Part shown: piece after piece, positions 36,578 to 46,457 of the stretch
Layout: every line of letters starts with the position of its first letter
How positions within the stretch are numbered: position 1 is the first letter of the stretch
Origin: Halocatena marina
GTDB lineage: Archaea > Halobacteriota > Halobacteria > Halobacteriales > Haloarculaceae
Direction of reading: 5' to 3'
Length of the DNA: 64,000 nt
Assembly (NCBI RefSeq): GCF_025913575.1
Contig: NZ_CP109785.1
Location: forward strand, 2,418,001 to 2,482,000
Translations under genes and position numbers: made by a program
Notes under the pieces: model-generated
The model's database searches: none
What the model was told of the DNA's origin: nothing
What the model saw: the letters and a program-made list of their open reading frames with translations, nothing else

Positions 36578-37099
36578 TTACAGCGGGGTTGGTCCACCGC
36601 TCACTTCATCATTGTTTCCCTGATGGGCATTGCTGAGCAGTTCTGAGACGGGTGGGCGGTACGTATAGCCCGGGACGATGCCCTCTACGTATGTTCCTTC
36701 GACGTACTCGGCTATCGCTTTCGCCACGTCGGGTGCCCGATCGCTATTTCCGAACTGGAACGCGAACTCGACGATTGCTTCTCCATCGTCCGATCGGGCG
36801 GAGAAATCATCAAGCGTGATATCCTCACGAACGGCTCCTGGTGCGTCTTCGAGCCGGCGTTCGAACGTCTCGAACCAACCCGCACGAAGACTCGGGCCAA
36901 CGTCTTCCTCGACGGCACTGGCAAGCGTCGGTGTTCGGACTGTGAGTCTATACAGGAGCATCCACGAATCAGCGTCGCTCTCGGATGCTACAACGCGGCT
37001 GTCGAACGCCGTTGTTCCCAGAACGTACCCGCCGTCTTCGGTCGAGTAGGCGGTGTGACGCTCGAATGCCTGTCGAGCGTTTTCCAGTGGCTCGGTCAT
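36578..37099 (-). CDS. DUF5813 family protein
   Basis: A 173-residue haloarchaeal protein with no assigned role. It is an alpha/beta domain (DGGYVLGTTAFDSRVVASES, WMLLYRLTVRTPTL, IVEFAFQFGNSDRAPDVAKAIAEYVEGTYVEGIVPGYTYRPPV) with a short low-complexity tail. No export signal. It is divergent from the DUF106 gene, 121 bases away, with their promoters between. Confidence 0.85.
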   Translation of the reverse strand: MTEPLENARQAFERHTAYSTEDGGYVLGTTAFDSRVVASESDADSWMLLYRLTVRTPTLASAVEEDVGPSLRAGWFETFERRLEDAPGAVREDITLDDFSARSDDGEAIVEFAFQFGNSDRAPDVAKAIAEYVEGTYVEGIVPGYTYRPPVSELLSNAHQGNNDEVSGGPTPL

Positions 37100-37220
37100 A
37101 TCCTACGTTGGGTGATCGAGAAGAAAAGCGCACTGTGTCTCCACTGATCACGTGAGAACTACAAACGACACGGGAGACAGCTACGAAAACCATTAGTCAG
37201 TGTTCGTTGTATGAGCGTGC

Positions 37221-37835
37221 ATGGTCCTCGAAAGTAGTGGGTGGACAGCGTACGATACAGCAGCCAGCGTGTTCGCGCTTGCTCTGCTGTCTGGGTACGC
37301 TTTTGCGCCCATCCAAATCGCCGTCGCCACGACGCTCAATCTCGTACTCAGTCCGCTTGCGACGCTCATCCCTCTCTCGTTGTTCTTGCTTGGACTGTCC
37401 GGTGTGACTGGCATTTCCGCGACCGCGCTGCGACACCTCCTCCTCGATAATGACCGGCTCGATCGCCTCCAGTCCAGAATAACGGAACTGCAAGAGAAGA
37501 TAGCTGCCGGACAGAACGACGATGAAGCGATCGATGCGGTGACCGAAGAGCAACAGGAACTCGTGAACAGTACGATAACGATGATGAAGCTGCAGTTCCG
37601 CCCGATGGTGTGGAGCATGATCGTCACAGTTCCAGTATTTCTCTGGCTTCGGTGGGCAGTAATGGCACCGACCGCGGCCGCAATTCCGGTCGCTCTTACT
37701 CTCCCGGTCGTCGGACAGATCGCGCTCTCGGCGACGCTCATCGGTCCGCTCAAAGTCTGGATCGTCTGGTATATCGGCGGATCGATTTCAGCGTCCGTGC
37801 TCTCTCGTCGACTCCTCGCCCGCGTTACGCACTAA
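37221..37835 (+). CDS. DUF106 (EMC3/TMCO1-like) membrane protein
   Basis: A 204-residue archaeal DUF106 protein, a relative of the Oxa1/YidC insertase superfamily that includes EMC3 and TMCO1. It has a pair of N-terminal helices, then a cytosolic coiled coil (residues 75-118, DNDRLDRLQSRITELQEKIAAGQNDDEA), then conserved QFRPMVWSMIVTVPVFLWLRW and a final helix pair. The likely role is inserting membrane proteins with the ribosome. In many archaea it sits near secY; here it is alone. Confidence 0.88.
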   Translation: MVLESSGWTAYDTAASVFALALLSGYAFAPIQIAVATTLNLVLSPLATLIPLSLFLLGLSGVTGISATALRHLLLDNDRLDRLQSRITELQEKIAAGQNDDEAIDAVTEEQQELVNSTITMMKLQFRPMVWSMIVTVPVFLWLRWAVMAPTAAAIPVALTLPVVGQIALSATLIGPLKVWIVWYIGGSISASVLSRRLLARVTH

Positions 37836-37924
37836 GACGAATACGGCGGGCTGGTGCCATCTCACCAGATGCTGTTCTCCAGAGCAAATCGATCGTTACC
37901 ACCCGCTGATTCGTTCTAAAAGAA

Positions 37925-38009
37925 TGCGGAGGGAGGGATTCGAACCCACGGACTCCTTCGAGAGCGGATCTTAAGTCCGCCGCCTTTGTCCAGACTCGGC
38001 CACCTCCGC
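37925..38009 (-). tRNA. tRNA-Leu (TAA)
   Basis: Reverse-strand class II tRNA of 85 bases. Acceptor GCGGAGG pairs with CCTCCGC and discriminator A, the anticodon loop CTTAAGA gives TAA, and the T-loop is GGTTCGAATCC. CCA is not encoded and no intron is seen. Confidence 0.95.
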
Positions 38010-38062
38010 GCGTTTGGATATCGTCAGTCTCACCGAAAGTGGTTTCGATCCGAGTAGGTGGT

Positions 38063-38398
38063 TTACCACTCGACGCTCAGCGTTCCATCACCGTTCGGAT
38101 CCGGTGCGATCTCCTCGTCAGTCTGCCGGTCAATGACGTGGATGACACCGCGTCCCTTCTTGGCTGGGCACACCTCTGCGGCGCGAACGTTGTGCTCAAG
38201 GTCCGCTTCGTCGAAAAAGTACGTTTTGGGAGCGGCGATCCCGCTCATCAGATCCATCTCCCAGTTCTCGGAAACCTCTGCACACTTGCCCGCCGCAATG
38301 CATAGATTCGCCTCGAAGATAATCTTGTACGGCTTTTCGTCTACGGGTGGAGCGTCGTGCTCACCGATCTCACTCGGGTCGACCCTATCCCCAGCCAT
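38063..38398 (-). CDS. Ferredoxin-like protein with three cluster cysteines
   Basis: A 111-residue cytoplasmic ferredoxin. The cysteines are C33, C39 and C77 (NLCIAAGKCAEVS and EVCPAKKG), which suits a [3Fe-4S] or incomplete [4Fe-4S] cluster. An acidic stretch between them resembles haloarchaeal ferredoxins. The electron partner is unknown. ATG at 38398 was chosen because the 61 codons before it are hydrophobic and carry no ferredoxin features. Confidence 0.85.
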   Translation of the reverse strand: MAGDRVDPSEIGEHDAPPVDEKPYKIIFEANLCIAAGKCAEVSENWEMDLMSGIAAPKTYFFDEADLEHNVRAAEVCPAKKGRGVIHVIDRQTDEEIAPDPNGDGTLSVEW

Positions 38399-38580
38399 CA
38401 ATGAGTGCTTTGCAGTCGATGGGTTTGGGGCTGTCGATCCTGCCCGTACCCCGGAATGTGAGATAATAACAAAGTGTAACTGAAAGATGGATTTTACATA
38501 CCATAATAACTTTACTGTAGTAACTATCACTGAGGTTGGGAGAGAATGGCAGACAATAGAAGTCAATAAACCACATACCA

Positions 38581-40230
38581 ATGACAGATAGTGATCAACC
38601 GAAACGTATTGGTCGTATCGATCGCCGGAAATTCATCGCTGGAGTCGGAGCTGGGGTTGCCACCGGGCTCGCTGGGTGTCTCGACAGCTTCAACGCTCCC
38701 AGCAACAACAGTGATAACGGAAGCAGCGGCGGAAACAACTCTGGCGGGGGCTCAGAAGGATTGCTCACGTTTGCACAGGTGAAAAGTCCCGTTGAGTTCG
38801 ATCCGGTCGTCCTCAACGACGTCCCTTCGGATCAGGTCGCCTCGCTCGTCTTCGATCCACTGTACCAGTTTGACAAAGGAGGGACCAATCTCGTTCCGAG
38901 GGTTGCAGCCAAGAAGCCAGAAGTCGAAAAAGGAGGCAAGCGATACATTGTCGAGCTCAATACGGATGCAACGTTCCAGAACGGCGACCCAGTAACACCG
39001 GAGGATGTGAAGTATACCTTCACTGCGCCGGTCAAAGAGGAGACAGAAAACGCTGGTGACTTCAGCTCGATCAAGACTGTCAAGACAGTCGACGATTCGA
39101 CGGTCCAGTTCGATCTGAAATATCCGTTTGGCGCGTTCGACTCGTATCTCGCCGCAGATATCGTCCCGAAGTCAGTCCGTGAGAACGATAAGAAGAAGTT
39201 CAATACGAAACAGCCAATCGGTGCCGGACCATTCAAGTTCGCCGGGTGGAAAGAAGGAAACTTCGTCCGTGTCGAGCGCTGGGACGACTACTGGGGCGAT
39301 CAGAAACCAAATCTCTCCGAAATCAAATTCGTTCCCGTTGAGGAAGGAACGACCAGAGTTACGACGCTCAAGTCCGGTGAGAACGACATCATCGAGGAGA
39401 TACCGCCTAAATCCTGGAATACCGTCAAGAGTATCAGTGGTGCATCGATCAATTCTGTTCCAGGTGTTGGGTATTTCTACCTCGCATTTAACTGTAATAA
39501 AGGACCGACAGCCGATCCGAAGGTCCGCGAGGCGGTCGATTACACCTTCTCGATGGATCAAGCGGTATCGAACTTCGTCGAACCGACGGGAATCCGTCAG
39601 TACAGTCCACTCCCCGAAGCCCTCGCCAGCGAGTGGGATATGCCCGTCAAGAAATGGAAGGAAATCCCCCACGACAAGAACATTGACAAAGCGAAGTCGA
39701 TGCTCGATGACTCCGATAACGTCCCCGACAACTGGAATGCGAATATCATCGTCCCGCCGGACGATAAGCGTGAACAACTCGGTACCACGGTAGCCAGCGG
39801 CCTGAAGGAGGCCGGCTACAACGCGAGCGTCCAGCGACTCGACTGGGGAGCATTCCTCGATAAGTACGTCAGCGGCGATCCAAACGACTACAACATGTAC
39901 ACGCTCGGGTGGTCTGGCTCACCCGATCCGGACTCGTTCATGTACTTCCTCTTCTCCCAGAAGGAAGAGGGCGTGGGCAATGGAACGTTCTATCGAAACG
40001 ATACCGTCGAGAAGGCAATCACGGATGCGCGCCGCTCGACAGATCAGAATAAGCGCCGCAAGCTGTACGAGAAGGCAATCACGACGCTCCTCGAAGATCG
40101 TGCCCATCTACCAGCGTACAACCTCAAAAACAGCTTCGGCGTAAAAAGCTACGTCAAGGACTTCACGGCCCACCCAGTGAGCAGCTTCAGTATGGTTAGT
40201 GGTTACAACAACGTCTCAGTCGAAAAGTGA
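38581..40230 (+). CDS. Peptide/dipeptide ABC transporter, substrate-binding lipoprotein
   Basis: A 549-residue SBP_bac_5 family receptor and first gene of the operon. A Tat signal (IDRRKFIAGVGAGVATGLAG) ends in a lipobox with Cys33, then a Gly/Asn/Ser-rich linker tethers the domain outside the cell. Family marks are the start LTFAQVKSPVEFDPVVLND, NDVPSDQVASLVFDPLYQ, and the closing ...LPAYNLKNSFGVKSYVKDF. It binds oligopeptides or similar solutes. Four transporter genes follow closely on the same strand. Confidence 0.92.
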   Translation: MTDSDQPKRIGRIDRRKFIAGVGAGVATGLAGCLDSFNAPSNNSDNGSSGGNNSGGGSEGLLTFAQVKSPVEFDPVVLNDVPSDQVASLVFDPLYQFDKGGTNLVPRVAAKKPEVEKGGKRYIVELNTDATFQNGDPVTPEDVKYTFTAPVKEETENAGDFSSIKTVKTVDDSTVQFDLKYPFGAFDSYLAADIVPKSVRENDKKKFNTKQPIGAGPFKFAGWKEGNFVRVERWDDYWGDQKPNLSEIKFVPVEEGTTRVTTLKSGENDIIEEIPPKSWNTVKSISGASINSVPGVGYFYLAFNCNKGPTADPKVREAVDYTFSMDQAVSNFVEPTGIRQYSPLPEALASEWDMPVKKWKEIPHDKNIDKAKSMLDDSDNVPDNWNANIIVPPDDKREQLGTTVASGLKEAGYNASVQRLDWGAFLDKYVSGDPNDYNMYTLGWSGSPDPDSFMYFLFSQKEEGVGNGTFYRNDTVEKAITDARRSTDQNKRRKLYEKAITTLLEDRAHLPAYNLKNSFGVKSYVKDFTAHPVSSFSMVSGYNNVSVEK

Positions 40231-40343
40231 CTCGACCGTACAATCGACGTCATACATGACAGACACGACGATTCATCGGCGACGGAGAGCCGCGCGTAGA
40301 TCCGATCGATACGATCTGCCCATTCGGAGAGAGAGGTGATTGT

Positions 40344-41342
40344 GTGGGATTAGCGCGCTATACCGTCCGGCGGTTGGTACAGGCGATACCGGTGGTACTC
40401 GGTATTGTGACGATCACATTCGTCCTTACGGACGCCATTCCTGGCGACCCGGTCAGTATCATGCTCGGACCGACTCCAAGCGCTGGGCAAGCGGAGGCGA
40501 TCCGCGCGAAGTACGGTCTCAACCAGCCGTTGTATGTCCGATATCTCAACTACCTTGCTGGTGTCGTCCAAGGTGATCTTGGACAGAGCCTCTACTATCA
40601 GGTTCCCGTCACGCAGAAAATCGCCGAACGGCTCCCAGTGACACTGCTCCTCTTACTGTCGAGTTTCACGTTCGCTATAATCGCGTCGATCCCACTGGGC
40701 GTTATTTCCGCGAAGCGGCGCAACAAACCGACTGATCACGTTGCACGGATTGTTGCGCTGGTCGGTGTGAGCACACCCTCGTTCTGGATCGGGCTGATGC
40801 TCATTATCATCTTCGCGTTCAAGCTCGGGTGGTTACCGGCGACGAACCTCATCTTACCGTGGACCCATCCACTGCGGATCGAAGGGGCACAGACACGCGT
40901 TGATGTTCTCATCATGTCGATGAAGCATCTCGTGTTGCCGACGCTGTCGCTCGGAACACTCCAGATGGCGGCGATCACTCGCATCGAGCGGTCGTCGATG
41001 TTGGAGGTGCTCTCGAAGGAGTACGTCAAACTTGCACGCGCGTATGGCGTCTCCGAATCGACAATTCTCAGAAAGCACGCCTTCCGAAACGCACAGCTAC
41101 CGGTGCTGACGGTACTCGGACTCAACCTATCGACGGCGATCGGGGGAGCAGTGCTGACCGAGACTGTCTTCAGTATCAACGGGATGGGAACGCTCATCAT
41201 CACCGCTGTTTACAACCAAGACTATCAACTGATAATGGGAACGACAATTGTCTTCGGATTGGCATTCGTGATAGGAGTAATCCTCACCGATCTCTCCTAC
41301 GCGTACGTCGATCCGCGTGTCTCATACGACGAAGGGAACTGA
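40344..41342 (+). CDS. Peptide ABC transporter permease (DppB type)
   Basis: A 332-residue inner permease with about six membrane helices. The EAA-type cytoplasmic loop near residues 200-230 (RIERSSMLEVLSKEYVKLARAYGV) contacts the ATPase. The N-terminus (YTVRRLVQAIPVVLGIVTITFVLTDAIPGDP) is typical DppB. It starts with GTG at 40344, 113 bases after the binding protein, and its partner permease starts 2 bases beyond its stop. Confidence 0.93.
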   Translation: MGLARYTVRRLVQAIPVVLGIVTITFVLTDAIPGDPVSIMLGPTPSAGQAEAIRAKYGLNQPLYVRYLNYLAGVVQGDLGQSLYYQVPVTQKIAERLPVTLLLLLSSFTFAIIASIPLGVISAKRRNKPTDHVARIVALVGVSTPSFWIGLMLIIIFAFKLGWLPATNLILPWTHPLRIEGAQTRVDVLIMSMKHLVLPTLSLGTLQMAAITRIERSSMLEVLSKEYVKLARAYGVSESTILRKHAFRNAQLPVLTVLGLNLSTAIGGAVLTETVFSINGMGTLIITAVYNQDYQLIMGTTIVFGLAFVIGVILTDLSYAYVDPRVSYDEGN

Positions 41343-41344
41343 TC

Positions 41345-42337
41345 ATGACCACAAACTCAGACGAACTACTCTCCTCAGATCGCACTGATGGCTCCGAGGA
41401 GAGAGAAAAGCAGGAGTACGAGGGCGTATCTCGGGTGGGCTGGCGCTACACCCTCACACAGATTAGGCGTGATCCGACCGCCCTTACCGGGCTGTTCATC
41501 ATTGGATTCATGACAGCCATCGCCATCTTCGCGTACGTCGACGCGAAATTCCTCGGATACTGGTTCGCAAACACGTACTGGGTTAATCCGGCAAACGACC
41601 CACAGGTCGTCAACGCGCTACTACCGCCGGTCAGTGCCGAAAACACGTTCGGTACTGGTACGTGGAAACACCCACTCGGAACAGACAACCGTGGCCGAGA
41701 CATCCTCGTGCGACTGTTCTATGGGACGCGAATCGCCATTCAAGTCGGATTCATTTCGACGGCGTTTGGTCTCGTGGGAGGCGCTCTCGTGGGAGCTGTC
41801 TCTGGCTACTACGGTGGATGGGTGGACGATGTACTGATGCGTGCCGTTGAGACACTCTATGCGATTCCGTTTCTCATCCTCGTCATCGCGTTTATGTCCG
41901 TCTTCGGACGAAATCTCATATTCGCGATGATTGGTGTCGGGATCGCCTCAATCCCAGTCTTCGCACGGCTGATCCGCTCACGCGTGCTCAGCGTCCGTGA
42001 AGAAGACTACGTCGAGGCTGCCCGGGCAGCGGGTGTGCGAGATCGGAATATCATTCTCCGTCACGTGATTCCGAACAGTTTCGCGCCTGTACTCGTTCAG
42101 GCAACCTTGCAAGTCGGTCTGAGTATCATCATCGTCGCTGGCCTCTCTTTCCTTGGCTTTGGTGTCCAGCCGCCAACCCCGTCGTGGGGTCAGATGTTGT
42201 CTCAGTCACGCAATTACATGCTCGAAAGCCTCTGGTTCAGCCTCTGGCCTGGACTCGCTATCCTCGTTACTGTCGTCGGATTCAACCTCTTCGGAGACGG
42301 CCTCAGAGATGCACTCGATCCGCGTATCAATGATTGA
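41345..42337 (+). CDS. Peptide ABC transporter permease (DppC type)
   Basis: A 330-residue second permease with an acidic N-terminal cytoplasmic stretch of about 40 residues. A first helix and a DppC-style periplasmic segment follow (HPLGTDNRGRDILVRLFYGTRIAIQVGF), then the EAA loop (VREEDYVEAARAAGVRDRNIILRHVIPNSFAPVL). Spacing to the DppB gene is two bases, and its stop overlaps the region where the DppD gene starts. Confidence 0.93.
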   Translation: MTTNSDELLSSDRTDGSEEREKQEYEGVSRVGWRYTLTQIRRDPTALTGLFIIGFMTAIAIFAYVDAKFLGYWFANTYWVNPANDPQVVNALLPPVSAENTFGTGTWKHPLGTDNRGRDILVRLFYGTRIAIQVGFISTAFGLVGGALVGAVSGYYGGWVDDVLMRAVETLYAIPFLILVIAFMSVFGRNLIFAMIGVGIASIPVFARLIRSRVLSVREEDYVEAARAAGVRDRNIILRHVIPNSFAPVLVQATLQVGLSIIIVAGLSFLGFGVQPPTPSWGQMLSQSRNYMLESLWFSLWPGLAILVTVVGFNLFGDGLRDALDPRIND

Positions 42338-42338
42338 C

Positions 42339-43607
42339 ATGACTCAGGAACCACTTCTCCGCGTTAACGATCTGAAGACACAGTTTTTCACCGAATCGGG
42401 CGTCGTCCGTGCGGTTGACGGCATCTCATTCGACGTGAACCAGAGCGAAATTGTCGGCCTTGTCGGGGAAAGCGGCGCTGGAAAGAGTGTCGCAGCCTCC
42501 AGCATCCTCAGACTTGTTGAGAGACCCGGTGAGATCGTAGGCGGCGAAATCACCTTTAAGGGTGAGACGCTGTTCGGTCTCGAAGAGCAATCGGGGAGTG
42601 AACTCCAGAAATCTCCGGAGATGCTCTCTGAAACGGCGATGCGAAAGCGAATCCGCGGTCAGGAAATTGCCATCATCTTCCAAGATCCGATGGAGAGCCT
42701 CAACCCGGTCTTTACCATTGGTGGCCAACTCCGTGAGTTCATTGAGCTCAACCGCGACCTCGATAAGAGCGAAGCAAAGCGTGAAGCCATCGACATGCTT
42801 CGGGAGGTTGGAATTCCCGAACCGGAAAAGCGCTATGATGACTACCCACACCAGTTTTCTGGTGGGATGCGCCAGCGCGTCCTCATCGCAATGGCACTCT
42901 CGTGTGAGCCGAGCCTCATCATCGCCGACGAGCCGACAACAGCGCTGGACGTCACGGTCGAAGGGCAGATCCTCGATCTCGTCGCCGATCTTCAGGAGAA
43001 GTATGGCACGAGCTTCATCTGGGTAACACACGACATGGGCGTGGTCGCGGAGATATGCGACCGCGTGAACGTGATGTATCTCGGTGAGATCGTCGAACAA
43101 GCCGACGTTGACGATCTCTTTCACAACACCAACCACCCCTACACGCAGGCACTGCTGGAGTCGATCCCACGGCCAGACGAGACGGTCACTGAACTCGACC
43201 CGATCGAAGGCGTCATGCCAGAGGCGATCAACCCACCGAGCGGTTGTCGGTTCCACACCCGTTGTCCTGACGCACGTGAGGTCTGTGTCCACGCACATCC
43301 TGACACTCGGAACGTTGCTGATCCAGCTGCGTCTCCACATCACGCTGCCTGTTTCATGCACGACGCCTTCGAGGCAGGATACTGGAAGAGCGACCCGATC
43401 ACCGCAGACGCGAAAGGAGGCTTTGGCGAAGGACTCCTCAACGATGAGCGGGGAGGCGGTGTTCAAAAAACCGATGGCGGAATCCGTGGCGTCGATAGAA
43501 GCGGTGACAACGACAACAGCAGTAACGGCAGCGACAAACACAAACACGGCCACGACCACAACCACGACCGCGACAACGGTGCTGGAGGGAGTAAACACGA
43601 TGAGTAA
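42339..43607 (+). CDS. Peptide ABC transporter ATPase (DppD type) with His-rich tail
   Basis: A 422-residue ATPase. GESGAGKS (Walker A), FSGGMRQRV (signature), [13 protein letters not shown] (Walker B) and the WVTHDMGVV switch are all present. The oligopeptide C-terminal motif with Cys ([11 protein letters not shown]) follows. The last 40 residues are an odd His/Asp/Asn-rich tail ([18 protein letters not shown]), absent from usual DppD. ATG at 42339 was chosen; ATG at 42330 would add three residues. It overlaps the next gene by 8 bases. Confidence 0.92.
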   Translation: MTQEPLLRVNDLKTQFFTESGVVRAVDGISFDVNQSEIVGLVGESGAGKSVAASSILRLVERPGEIVGGEITFKGETLFGLEEQSGSELQKSPEMLSETAMRKRIRGQEIAIIFQDPMESLNPVFTIGGQLREFIELNRDLDKSEAKREAIDMLREVGIPEPEKRYDDYPHQFSGGMRQRVLIAMALSCEPSLIIADEPTTALDVTVEGQILDLVADLQEKYGTSFIWVTHDMGVVAEICDRVNVMYLGEIVEQADVDDLFHNTNHPYTQALLESIPRPDETVTELDPIEGVMPEAINPPSGCRFHTRCPDAREVCVHAHPDTRNVADPAASPHHAACFMHDAFEAGYWKSDPITADAKGGFGEGLLNDERGGGVQKTDGGIRGVDRSGDNDNSSNGSDKHKHGHDHNHDRDNGAGGSKHDE

Positions 43608-44859
43608 CGCTACATCCGAAGAGACACGGAAACAGTCAGACGACGCACTGCTCGAAGTCAATGGGTTGACGAAACACTTCGATCAAGGGAGTGGCTTTCT
43701 GAGCGGGTTTCTTGACAGTGATGAGGTACGCGCTGTCGAAGATGTCTCATTCAAGATTAAGCCGGGCGAAACTCTCGGGCTGGTTGGTGAATCCGGATGT
43801 GGAAAGAGCACGCTTGCACGGACTATCCTTCAACTCGTCAAACCGACCGACGGCGAAGTTCGCTTCAAAGGGCGAGACTTGACTGAACTGGACGGCGAGG
43901 ATCTCCGCGCACAGCGTCGGGATATGCAGATGATCTTTCAAGATCCACAGTCGAGTCTCGATCCTCGAATGAAGGTTGGTCCGATCGTCGAGGAACCGAT
44001 GCGTGCCCACGGACTCAACGAAGAGAGTCGTGAGGCGCGCGCCCGGGAGCTACTCGAAAAAGTCGGGCTGGATCCACACCACTACAACCGCTATCCACAC
44101 CAGTTCTCTGGCGGACAGCGTCAGCGGATCAATCTCGCACGGGCGCTGTCGGTGAACCCCGATTTCATTGTCTGTGACGAACCCGTGAGTTCACTCGATG
44201 TCTCGATCCAAGCTCAAGTGCTGAACACGATGAGTGCGCTCCAAGAGGAGTTCGGCCTCACATATCTCTTCATCGCACACGATCTCTCCGTCATACGTCA
44301 TATTAGTGACCGCGTTGCGGTGATGTATCTGGGACGGATCGTCGAACTCGCTGAGAAAGAAGACCTATTCGAGAACCCACAACACCCGTACACACGGGCG
44401 CTGTTGTCGTCGATTCCGGTTCCCGACCCGCGCGCAAAAGGACAGCGTGGAGTACTCGAAGGTGACGTGCCGAGTCCGATCGATCCGCCCTCTGGATGTC
44501 GATTCCGGACCCGTTGTCCAGAGCTGATCTGTCCGTCTGAGTACAATTTGAACGAGAGGCAGTGGAGTAGCGTGCGGGCATTCGTACGGGCAGTAGATCG
44601 ACGCACGTTCGAGCCAGAGACCGAGCACACACTGCGTGAGCGGTTCTTCGGGGATATTTCGCTTAGAGGAGATGCAGCGGACATCGTCGACCAAGCAATC
44701 AGCCGTGTTCTTGAAGGAGAGTGGGATGAAGCGAATCAACTACTCGATGAGGGCTTCGCACAGAAGAGTATCTGTGCGCGAGAAGAGCCAGCGTACGAGG
44801 TTGCGCCGGAATATGGTTCGGATCGCCACTTCGCAGCCTGTCATCTCCACCGGGAGTAA
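43600..44859 (+). CDS. Peptide ABC transporter ATPase (DppF type)
   Basis: A 419-residue second ATPase: [11 protein letters not shown] (Walker A), [15 protein letters not shown] (signature), [12 protein letters not shown] (Walker B) and AHDLSVI (H-loop). The oligopeptide C-terminal motif [16 protein letters not shown] is followed by about 90 haloarchaea-type acidic residues before the closing HFAACHLH. It starts within the last codons of the DppD gene (ATG at 43600), so the two are translationally coupled. It closes the operon. Confidence 0.92.
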   Translation: MSNATSEETRKQSDDALLEVNGLTKHFDQGSGFLSGFLDSDEVRAVEDVSFKIKPGETLGLVGESGCGKSTLARTILQLVKPTDGEVRFKGRDLTELDGEDLRAQRRDMQMIFQDPQSSLDPRMKVGPIVEEPMRAHGLNEESREARARELLEKVGLDPHHYNRYPHQFSGGQRQRINLARALSVNPDFIVCDEPVSSLDVSIQAQVLNTMSALQEEFGLTYLFIAHDLSVIRHISDRVAVMYLGRIVELAEKEDLFENPQHPYTRALLSSIPVPDPRAKGQRGVLEGDVPSPIDPPSGCRFRTRCPELICPSEYNLNERQWSSVRAFVRAVDRRTFEPETEHTLRERFFGDISLRGDAADIVDQAISRVLEGEWDEANQLLDEGFAQKSICAREEPAYEVAPEYGSDRHFAACHLHRE

Positions 44860-44896
44860 ACAATCGGTGTAAGGCACTCCGTTCGTAGTGTTCGTC

Positions 44897-45370
44897 TCAA
44901 CCGATCTGCACCGTTGTCGTCGCCGATGGTGATGAATCTGCGGTGGCGATGAATACGTCGATAACGTACTCCCGTGGTTCAGCTGTCACCCATCGACCTT
45001 CGTCAGTTCGTCCGAATCGGCCGTTCCATTGCCAGTCGATCTGTTTTCGCTCGCGGGGACGAAACGAAAAGCTGTTCGGTGTCGAACGGGTGTACCGAGC
45101 CTCATCGCTTGCTTCGAGTTCTCCGTCGACCCGCCAACCCCAGAGACGCTGGCGCGGTGTTTGCACCGTGATCGGTACCGGGAGTTGGTTCATGAATTTC
45201 GCGGTGATTTCGACTGCTTCGCCGGGATCATACTGCTGTTTGTCGGTTTCGACAGCAACGTGCACAGCGCGTTGGGCGATTGATTGTGGAACGAATTTCC
45301 CGAGGATGTCCGCGAGATAGTTCCGGTTTTCGTCCAAGCCGTGACGGGCCACTCGCTCATCAGATGGCAT
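44897..45370 (-). CDS. Hypothetical haloarchaeal protein, immunoglobulin-like fold
   Basis: A 157-residue soluble protein of alternating strands (AVHVAVETDKQQYDPGEAVEITAKFMNQLPVPITVQTP, then ARYTRSTPNSFSFRPRERKQIDWQW). The layout suggests a beta-sandwich of the kind that binds other proteins. No signal peptide. Similar proteins of unknown function occur in many haloarchaea. It lies after grpE, 147 bases downstream on the same strand. Confidence 0.75.
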   Translation of the reverse strand: MPSDERVARHGLDENRNYLADILGKFVPQSIAQRAVHVAVETDKQQYDPGEAVEITAKFMNQLPVPITVQTPRQRLWGWRVDGELEASDEARYTRSTPNSFSFRPRERKQIDWQWNGRFGRTDEGRWVTAEPREYVIDVFIATADSSPSATTTVQIG

Positions 45371-45517
45371 ACTACGGGGCGTACTCTACCAGCGATTGTC
45401 GCGCGGTGACGTTCGTATGTCGTTCGGTCGCCATCGGAGATCTATTAAACAGAGGTGTTATTCGTTCTGCCGATCGGTTGTCGCTGTTCAAGATGTAAAG
45501 AATTGTTACGTTCTCTC

Positions 45518-46228
45518 CTACTTACTATCCGCTTTCCCATCGCTAACGGTGACTTGCGCTTCACGGATGACCTTATCAGCCATCTCGTACCCCGGTCGAT
45601 GAACGGCATCGATGGTGTCTTCGGGTTGATCTGAGTCGACGCGCATCAATACTTCGTGGCGCTGTGGGTCGATATCCTCGCCCGGTTCCGGCGTGATTTC
45701 GGCGACGTTCTCTTGTTCGAGAGTCCGATCGAACTGTCGGAGCGTGGTCTCGATTCCTTCTCTGATCTCGCCGTCCTGTTCGAGTCCACGTTTTAAATTG
45801 TCTCGAACGTCGATGATGCGCGTGATGAGGTCTTCGGTAGCACGTTTTCGCTCTTGCTTGCGGCGTTTTTCCATTCGTTTCTTGTAGTTTTGGAAATCCG
45901 CCTGCGTGCGTTTAAGACGTGATTCAAGATCGTCGATGGTGGACTCCAGTTCGTCGATCGTATCTTGTTGTTCATCGGCTTTCGCTCGGAACGATTCGAT
46001 CTCTCGTGCTAGTTGGTTGGGGTCGCTGTCTGCAATGCGCTCAACGAGATCATCAGATGGTTCCTCAAAGCTCCCCTCGGTCGTTTCACCCGAGCCAGAA
46101 TCCGAATACTCATCGTCAGTCATCCCATTCGGATTGGTCGCCTCCGTACCGGACGTTCCTGCATCTTCACCCTCAACGTACCGTTTACCCGACGCCGATT
46201 CGTCCCGTGGTGGCTCATTTTCACTCAT
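45518..46228 (-). CDS. grpE: Nucleotide exchange factor GrpE
   Basis: Nucleotide exchange factor for the DnaK chaperone. The 236-residue protein has a long acidic disordered N-terminus (about 85 residues), then a coiled coil (REIESFRAKADEQQDTIDELESTIDDLESRLKRTQADFQNYKKRM) that forms the dimer. The C-terminal small beta domain includes EVLMRVDSDQPEDTIDAVHRPGYEMADKVIREAQVTVS. ATG at 46228 was chosen. dnaK and dnaJ, its usual neighbours, do not follow in this window. Confidence 0.95.
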   Translation of the reverse strand: MSENEPPRDESASGKRYVEGEDAGTSGTEATNPNGMTDDEYSDSGSGETTEGSFEEPSDDLVERIADSDPNQLAREIESFRAKADEQQDTIDELESTIDDLESRLKRTQADFQNYKKRMEKRRKQERKRATEDLITRIIDVRDNLKRGLEQDGEIREGIETTLRQFDRTLEQENVAEITPEPGEDIDPQRHEVLMRVDSDQPEDTIDAVHRPGYEMADKVIREAQVTVSDGKADSK

Positions 46229-46457
46229 TAGTGGACAAACGACGGCAGGCCGATTAAACGAACCGGAACAAACCGACGCGTCGAAGATTCGGAAACCGGT
46301 GTCCAACCATCTGACTCGTGATCTCAGCGGATCGAATCAGATCATACTGCACTGCATTTTCCTCCGCTCGGACCGTAGAACACCGAGAAATAATACAGTC
46401 GGTTTGTGCGACCATATGTCACAGAGCGCTTAACCTTCGGATACGAAGACGAATACA

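Noticed and set aside
43510..43600. Repeated CACAAC/GACCAC stretch looking like a tandem repeat
   Set aside because: It encodes the His-rich tail of the DppD-type ATPase in a continuous frame.
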